A stretch of 64,000 nt of DNA from Methanocorpusculum sp. (GTDB lineage: Archaea; Halobacteriota; Methanomicrobia; Methanomicrobiales; Methanocorpusculaceae), in the NCBI GenBank assembly GCA_017399555.1, contig JAFQBW010000014.1:32009-96008 (forward strand). Reading direction: 5' to 3'. Below the pieces are notes generated by a model that ran no database searches, was not told the origin of the DNA, and worked only from the letters and a program-made list of their open reading frames with translations. Position numbers and translations under genes: made by a program. Below, piece by piece: positions 59,473 through 64,000 of this stretch (position 1 is the stretch's first letter; each line of letters starts with the position of its first letter).

Positions 59473-60822
59473 TTATAGTGGAACAAAATCCACCAGATAT
59501 TTTCCATATTTCTCTCTGAAATCTGAATGATATCTTTTATCACTTGATTTATCAAGTCGCAATATTGCAATTTCTGCATGACGAAAAACTGAGTACATCT
59601 TTCGTTCAGCTACATCAGAGCCATAACTTTCTAGCCAAATAAAGATGGTTTGAATATCTTCTGTGTGGCCTAGTTTTCCAATTGCTTCCATAATACTTAC
59701 TGCAGTATAGTAATTGTCTTCTGTCACTAATTTTCTGCATAAGTTAATTCGCCCATCAATGAGTCTTTTTTCACCAATAATATCAGCCATATGCTCTCGA
59801 ATATGACAGTCACGATTGAATAAAGCGTTACATATTGCCTCATTTATCTTACTAGAGTCAGTTCTCATAAGGAAAGCTTCAAGTTTATAACGATTTAAGT
59901 CTATGGACGCTGATTTTGATCGAGTGAAATAGTTTAAAATCCAAGGAACTACAATATCGAGTAGTTTGTCCTTCTCAGCAAGAGTAATAACCATATCTGT
60001 CTTATATGATATACTTTCTTTTTCTGGAATGGGTGAGTGTGAAAAAATACCTGTCAAAAACTCATTTACATATTCAGATACAAAGTCAAATTCTGCGCAA
60101 TACACACAAATCTTCGAATATATATTTAACAAATAATGTAGATAATCCGATTTATTTTGACAAATTGTGTCATAGATTAATCTTTGAAATTTATTAAACA
60201 GTACTTCAATATCAGCTTTATCTATATCTATGATTTGACCATTTAAGATGTTTGTGAGCAACTCCAAATCGGAATTAAAATAATTTTGAACCTCACCAAC
60301 AAACTCATCATTATTATCATGTATGAAGGGAATCACACCATTGATGTTCAATGCTTCATAAAATTCATTAACTGCAGCGTTACTTTCAATGAATTTCCTC
60401 ACAATAGAGACTAATTGTCTCAAATTATCTGGGCGATATTCATTATATTGTAAGTGAGTTACATCAAATGGGACTTTAACAGCATCATTTTTTTGTTTAA
60501 GAAGAAGCACATTTTGTGAGTCTTTGAATGTATGGGTGATTCCCAACTCATAAAATACATTGGCATTATCTCCTGTTAAATCAACAATGATGTATTGCGC
60601 TTTTAATATCTCTGTCAATATTTTTGTAATAATTGGTTTTGAATGTGTTAATTCATCTGCTCTGTTACATTTATACCCCATATCAGTAAGTTGTGATTTT
60701 AGTTCTCCATAAATATCATCAAACATTTTATTAAATGGCATTAAAAAGAAACAGTATTTCTTTTCGGTTGGTATTTTTGCAGAACGAAACTGTTTAGGAT
60801 ATATCATGTAATTATAATTCAT
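59473..60822 (-). CDS. Nucleotide-hydrolase-like domain fused to a helical repeat
   Basis: The 449-residue protein begins with an alpha/beta domain (CFFLMPFNKMFDDIYGELKS, RADELTHSKPIITKILTEI, YIIVDLTGDNANVFYELGIT, about residues 24-100) resembling nucleoside-2-deoxyribosyltransferase-like/TIR-like domains found in defence genes. The rest is helical; near 380-430 HEAT-like units are suggested (AVSIMEAIGKLGHTEDIQTI). A possible role is NAD or nucleotide cleavage upon sensing infection; this is inference. It is divergent from a membrane-protein gene by 1 nt between starts, so they may share control. Confidence 0.65.
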   Translation of the reverse strand: MNYNYMIYPKQFRSAKIPTEKKYCFFLMPFNKMFDDIYGELKSQLTDMGYKCNRADELTHSKPIITKILTEILKAQYIIVDLTGDNANVFYELGITHTFKDSQNVLLLKQKNDAVKVPFDVTHLQYNEYRPDNLRQLVSIVRKFIESNAAVNEFYEALNINGVIPFIHDNNDEFVGEVQNYFNSDLELLTNILNGQIIDIDKADIEVLFNKFQRLIYDTICQNKSDYLHYLLNIYSKICVYCAEFDFVSEYVNEFLTGIFSHSPIPEKESISYKTDMVITLAEKDKLLDIVVPWILNYFTRSKSASIDLNRYKLEAFLMRTDSSKINEAICNALFNRDCHIREHMADIIGEKRLIDGRINLCRKLVTEDNYYTAVSIMEAIGKLGHTEDIQTIFIWLESYGSDVAERKMYSVFRHAEIAILRLDKSSDKRYHSDFREKYGKYLVDFVPL

Positions 60823-60823
60823 T

Positions 60824-61513
60824 GTGTTTTTTACCTCAAGTTCTTACTCTAATATTAATAGAAGAATGCAAGATAATAGTAAATTATCAGTTATAACAAA
60901 TAAAGATAATGGGTGTCATCTATTACTCTTGTATTTTTTAATATCCCGCATCAACACACAGGGATACCCACAAGTAGAGCCAGCATTTCCTCAGTTAATC
61001 CTATCAGTAGTTATTGTTATTATGACAGCACTGATTCTTGTTTGCGGAGTCATTGGAGGAATCATTCTTTCAAAAGAGACGGTATCTTTTGCTGCGATTT
61101 TCTTTACTGTATTCTCTGGTATCATGATCTTTTTCCTACAGATATATGCTCCGATTATATTGGGAACAGATAATCCTCTGTGTGCTATATTTGAAATGGG
61201 TGATTTTGCAGGATTTGGTTTTGGTCTTACTGCAATTTTTTATGCTGTTTGTATTTTTTTCTCAGGGAAAAAAGATGGTTTCACCATCAAAACTCTCTCT
61301 GCTACATATGGAGTCTTTGGTATCTTAGGGATTATGCATTATATTATGATAATGGTTCTTGGAAACAGGACTGAGGGAGGAAACCCTAACGACTCGTTGT
61401 TCTACTCTCTATTTACAATGGATGCTCTTGCCGTCACCTGTATTGTCCCAGCAATTCTGGGTGTCATCCTTTTGATTCTTGTGTGGAGGAGGGGCTTACC
61501 TATTGTAGAATAG
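60824..61513 (+). CDS. Membrane protein of unknown function
   Basis: The protein is up to 229 residues with four or five membrane helices (ILSVVIVIMTALILVCGVIG, FAAIFFTVFSGIMIFFLQIY, FGLTAIFYAVCIFFSG, ILGIMHYIMIMVL, ILGVILLILVW). The first about 50 residues are not hydrophobic and may not belong to it; a start at 60866 is equally possible. No family is recognised. It is divergent from the nucleotide-hydrolase-like gene. Confidence 0.5.
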   Translation: MFFTSSSYSNINRRMQDNSKLSVITNKDNGCHLLLLYFLISRINTQGYPQVEPAFPQLILSVVIVIMTALILVCGVIGGIILSKETVSFAAIFFTVFSGIMIFFLQIYAPIILGTDNPLCAIFEMGDFAGFGFGLTAIFYAVCIFFSGKKDGFTIKTLSATYGVFGILGIMHYIMIMVLGNRTEGGNPNDSLFYSLFTMDALAVTCIVPAILGVILLILVWRRGLPIVE

Positions 61514-61771
61514 ACTCCCTTACTTTTTCAGTTAGATTGTCTTTTGTGTAGTCCTTATAGTAAATTAGTTACATGAAAGATTGAATCTTTTTCTGTTTGG
61601 GTGAGTAGTTTTTCATATCTTTGAGAAATGCTTTGTGAAGAATAATATAGCATAAATCTCTCAGTAAGAGAATAATATGCTTGATACTGCCTCGCTTATT
61701 GAATTGTAAATGTAGTCAATCTCAAAAATCATTACAAAATCATTATGTGCTTATAGATGCTATAGACTAAC
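61514..61771. other. Non-coding AT-rich gap
   Basis: The 258-nt gap before the Sll1717-like gene has no supported gene. TATA-like ATAATATAGCATAAA (about 61640) and further A/T-rich runs lie within 130 nt of the next start. Confidence 0.4.
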
Positions 61772-63331
61772 ATGGAGTCGGACTTTGGAAAAATAAAATT
61801 TGGGAAAGCTGCAGCTGAAAATGAGAGAGGAATACGCTATTCCTACTTGTTAAATGATGGATTCCTGGATGCATATGGATATATCAATAAGATATTAGAT
61901 GATTCACATTTTCTTATTCTTGGATCGAAAGGTTCTGGAAAATCAGCAATCGGAACAAAATTACAGTTAATGTCTGAAAATCCAGAGAACAAACTCTTTA
62001 CAAAGTTATATTCCTTAAATGACTTCTCATACAGCGAATTTGATAAACTCTATGCCTCTGATGAACCTTCAGAGATTCGTTATTCAAATTATTGGCAGTT
62101 TCTCCTATTGTTATTAACATTTAACAGTATAATTCAAGACAAAACCGTATCAACAACTTTAGAGGGTGTTGATTTAGAAAAAGTTGAAACAGTATATCGA
62201 AAATACGGTCTACTTCCAGACTGCGCAGTAAATAATATTGCAGATGTAACTGCCGTTCAAAAAATCTTGCATTCTGTCCATGAGTTATGTCTAAAGATTA
62301 AAACCCCAATAATTAGTGGTAGTATTAGTGGAAAACGTACACCTGAAGACAAAACACTATCAAGAGAACAGTTGTTCTCAGCATTAAATGATGTCTGTTT
62401 CTCCCTCACCATGTCTAATCAACATGTTATTGTGATTGATGATTTGGATTATATCTTGTTTCAGGATAGTTCACAGAAAGAGATGCAATTCAGCTCATTG
62501 TTAGCATTGATAATGTCAGCAAACACGTTGAATTCTAAGTTTGAGGCTGTAGGAATAAACATAAAAATCGTAATTCTTTGTAGAACAGATATATTCAACA
62601 GCCTTTCTGGACCAAATATTGGTAAGATTGCAGATGATAAGACAATCAAATTAAACTGGTATCAAACAGCAAATAATGTGTATACTACAAATATTGTGAA
62701 ACTCATCAATTTACGTGCAAAAATATCTTTAAAACAAGAAAATGAAATAAATATTTTTGAAAAATATTTCCCAGAATCATATTCTGGGGCAACCACAAGG
62801 TACGAAAGCTTAAAAAACCTGCTAAATTGGACACGACACACACCAAGAGACATAATTCAATTGATGAACCACATTCAAGAAACAGTATTAGATGGATCGG
62901 AGTTGACAAGCGATAAAATCAAAGATGGAATCACAAACTATGCAGTGAATTCCTTCATCAATGAGATTAGAGATGGAATGGCAGGATTTTTGGAAAGAAA
63001 AAATATTAGCCTGGCTCTAGAATTAATTACATCAATGAGGATGAAAAATTTCTTATATTCAGATTTATTAGATAAAATAAATTCTGATGTGAAATATCAG
63101 TGTTTTACTCCGGACGACTTATTATATATATGTAACCTATTGTACGATCTTGGAGCGATTGGACACTATGAGGAAAGTGACAGTAGGAAGCATCATTATT
63201 CATTCAAGTTCCGAAACCAGACGTCATCATTTAATCCAGATATGAATATAACATTACATTTTGCCACAGCAAGAGCATATAATATTGATACTCGGTTTAA
63301 TTCTGTCGCACGGATTGGAAATAAATATTGA
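61772..63331 (+). CDS. P-loop ATPase, Sll1717 type
   Basis: The 519-residue protein has the Sll1717-family pattern: N-terminal YGYINKILDDSHFLILGSKG, Walker A GSKGSGKSA (51-59), Walker B VIVIDDLDYIL (about 217-227), and the sensor-like VILCRTDIF. The C-terminal half is helical with winged-helix-like segments (HTPRDIIQLMNHIQE; LLYICNLLYDLGAIGHY). Members occur in defence islands, sometimes with adjacent effectors, but their action is not known. It is the last AT-rich gene of the island. Confidence 0.82.
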   Translation: MESDFGKIKFGKAAAENERGIRYSYLLNDGFLDAYGYINKILDDSHFLILGSKGSGKSAIGTKLQLMSENPENKLFTKLYSLNDFSYSEFDKLYASDEPSEIRYSNYWQFLLLLLTFNSIIQDKTVSTTLEGVDLEKVETVYRKYGLLPDCAVNNIADVTAVQKILHSVHELCLKIKTPIISGSISGKRTPEDKTLSREQLFSALNDVCFSLTMSNQHVIVIDDLDYILFQDSSQKEMQFSSLLALIMSANTLNSKFEAVGINIKIVILCRTDIFNSLSGPNIGKIADDKTIKLNWYQTANNVYTTNIVKLINLRAKISLKQENEINIFEKYFPESYSGATTRYESLKNLLNWTRHTPRDIIQLMNHIQETVLDGSELTSDKIKDGITNYAVNSFINEIRDGMAGFLERKNISLALELITSMRMKNFLYSDLLDKINSDVKYQCFTPDDLLYICNLLYDLGAIGHYEESDSRKHHYSFKFRNQTSSFNPDMNITLHFATARAYNIDTRFNSVARIGNKY

Positions 63332-63338
63332 GGGTTTG

Positions 63339-63661
63339 TTATAAACAGGGTGATTTTGCAGGAATTGTTATTGACTGAAACAGTGGTAACTTCCTCGGAG
63401 AGACTCAAGCCGTGAGCAAGGCGTGAGTCAGGTGACAACTGACGAGCGATTGGCGATTTCAGGATATGGAAATCATCTGGATTGAGTAATCTATCCTTTT
63501 TTCATCCCTGCTCTCTTTTTTTCTGTCTTTGTTCCAAAGAATCTAAGTCCGAAAAAAACCCACACCTAAGTAGAGAGAGGAGGCAGAAATTACACCCCGG
63601 ATGCAGAACAATGAATTCTGCTCCGGTTCTCGCCCCCTATCTCCGGCTATTTTCTGCCTCC
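63339..63661 (+). promoter_or_regulatory. Structured leader before the last gene
   Basis: The 346-nt gap 63332-63677 begins with a TATA-like GTTATAAAC (63339-63347). Two mutually exclusive hairpins follow (63402-63429: GACTCA/TGAGTC; 63427-63443: GTCAG/CTGAC), sharing three bases. Then an 11-nt stem GGAGGCAGAAA (63579-63589) / TTTCTGCCTCC (63651-63661) encloses a second stem, CCGGA-bulged T-GCAGAA with TTCTGC-TCCGG (63597-63626). It closes 16 nt before the ATG. It matches no riboswitch class I know. Confidence 0.5.
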
Positions 63662-63677
63662 CTCGGGAGCTAATACT

Positions 63678-64000
63678 ATGGCAGATTTTACAAAAACAGC
63701 AATCTCCCAGAATGCAAAACGGGAGTACATTTCTCCGATTCCCACATTTGAAAAATTCAACGAAGTAATCGCTGCATTTACCAGCGACACTTCCATGGGA
63801 ATTACCAAAACCAAGTCCTCCGAGACATACAAGACCAAAATCATCTACTTTGATGCCGCAAGCAACGAGCATGGATATGCTCTTATCTATGCAGCAACCG
63901 CCTCTGAGCTTGAAGAGGCTTCCTCGCTCTTCGCAGGAAATGAAGCATCTGAAACCATGGCAGGAATTGGCGGCTCTGCCTCCAAAGACAGCAGGGATGA
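63678..64000 (+). CDS. Unidentified gene running off the window
   Basis: The frame begins MADFTKTAISQNAKREYISP and stays open for 107 codons to the end. The ATG has GGGAG about 10 nt upstream. Composition and codon use are like the core genome, not the island. The protein looks soluble with an alpha/beta pattern (TKIIYFDAASNEHGYALIYA). No family is recognised from this part. Its structured leader suggests regulated expression. Confidence 0.6.
   Translation, partial: MADFTKTAISQNAKREYISPIPTFEKFNEVIAAFTSDTSMGITKTKSSETYKTKIIYFDAASNEHGYALIYAATASELEEASSLFAGNEASETMAGIGGSASKDSRD

Noticed and set aside
63339..63677. Known riboswitch class in the last leader
   Set aside because: I could match neither the stems nor the loops to a class I know; only a structured leader can be claimed.

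Overview
The window is chromosomal DNA from a methanogenic euryarchaeon, most likely of the Methanomicrobiales and plausibly Methanocorpusculum (lineage inferred, not proven). The basis is formylmethanofuran:H4MPT formyltransferase (ftr), F420H2 oxidase (fprA), the archaeal pantoate kinase/phosphopantothenate synthetase CoA route, archaeal RFC and B-family polymerase genes, an rpsL-rpsG-EF2 operon, a tRNA-Leu without encoded CCA, and TATA boxes about 25 nt upstream of many starts.

Positions 1-38,310 are mostly core genome. In order: the end of a CoA-biosynthesis operon leading into an RFC-like clamp-loader subunit; a nitroreductase; a membrane pyrophosphatase; fprA; ileS; a purine phosphoribosyltransferase; a large TPR protein; an aminotransferase; a GntR/YtrA-controlled ABC-2 exporter; mdh-polB; thrC; a flippase; an HxlR/HMA/P-type ATPase metal-efflux cluster around a perfect 26-bp palindrome; small zinc-ribbon proteins; tRNA-Leu(UAG); a class I FBPase coupled to a degenerate class V FBPase homologue; the rpsL-rpsG-EF2 operon; and ftr. 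Intergenic regions here hold structured non-coding elements: a diverged tandem pair of about 240-nt units ending in a likely small-RNA terminator (15.07-15.64 kb), and a family of compound hairpins with compensatory stem changes (30.97, 37.2 and 38.3 kb).

Positions 38,310-42,208 look like the remnant of an integrated plasmid or virus. There is an AT-rich, origin-like segment, a cluster of TGTCTGACA boxes, ribbon-helix-helix/MobC-like genes (one frameshifted in a poly-A run), and a run of very short genes joined by ATGA or longer overlaps, including an HNH-endonuclease-like gene.

Positions 42,209-63,331 form a visibly AT-richer genomic island dominated by likely anti-mobile-element genes. It carries a DUF4062-STAND NTPase-TPR protein next to a caspase-like protease, a decayed ThsB-like TIR gene next to a SIR2-repeat protein with a palindrome over its start codon, a small membrane protein, an ATPase/TOPRIM pair resembling split OLD or PARIS systems, a nucleotide-hydrolase-like/HEAT-like protein and an Sll1717-type P-loop ATPase. 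Cargo includes three related secreted proteins flanking a membrane-anchored double winged-helix regulator, a tyrosine recombinase and a glycosyltransferase. The DUF4062-STAND/caspase pair is the best candidate for an undescribed sensor-effector system. Native-looking composition returns after about 63.4 kb, where a strongly structured leader precedes a gene that runs off the window.
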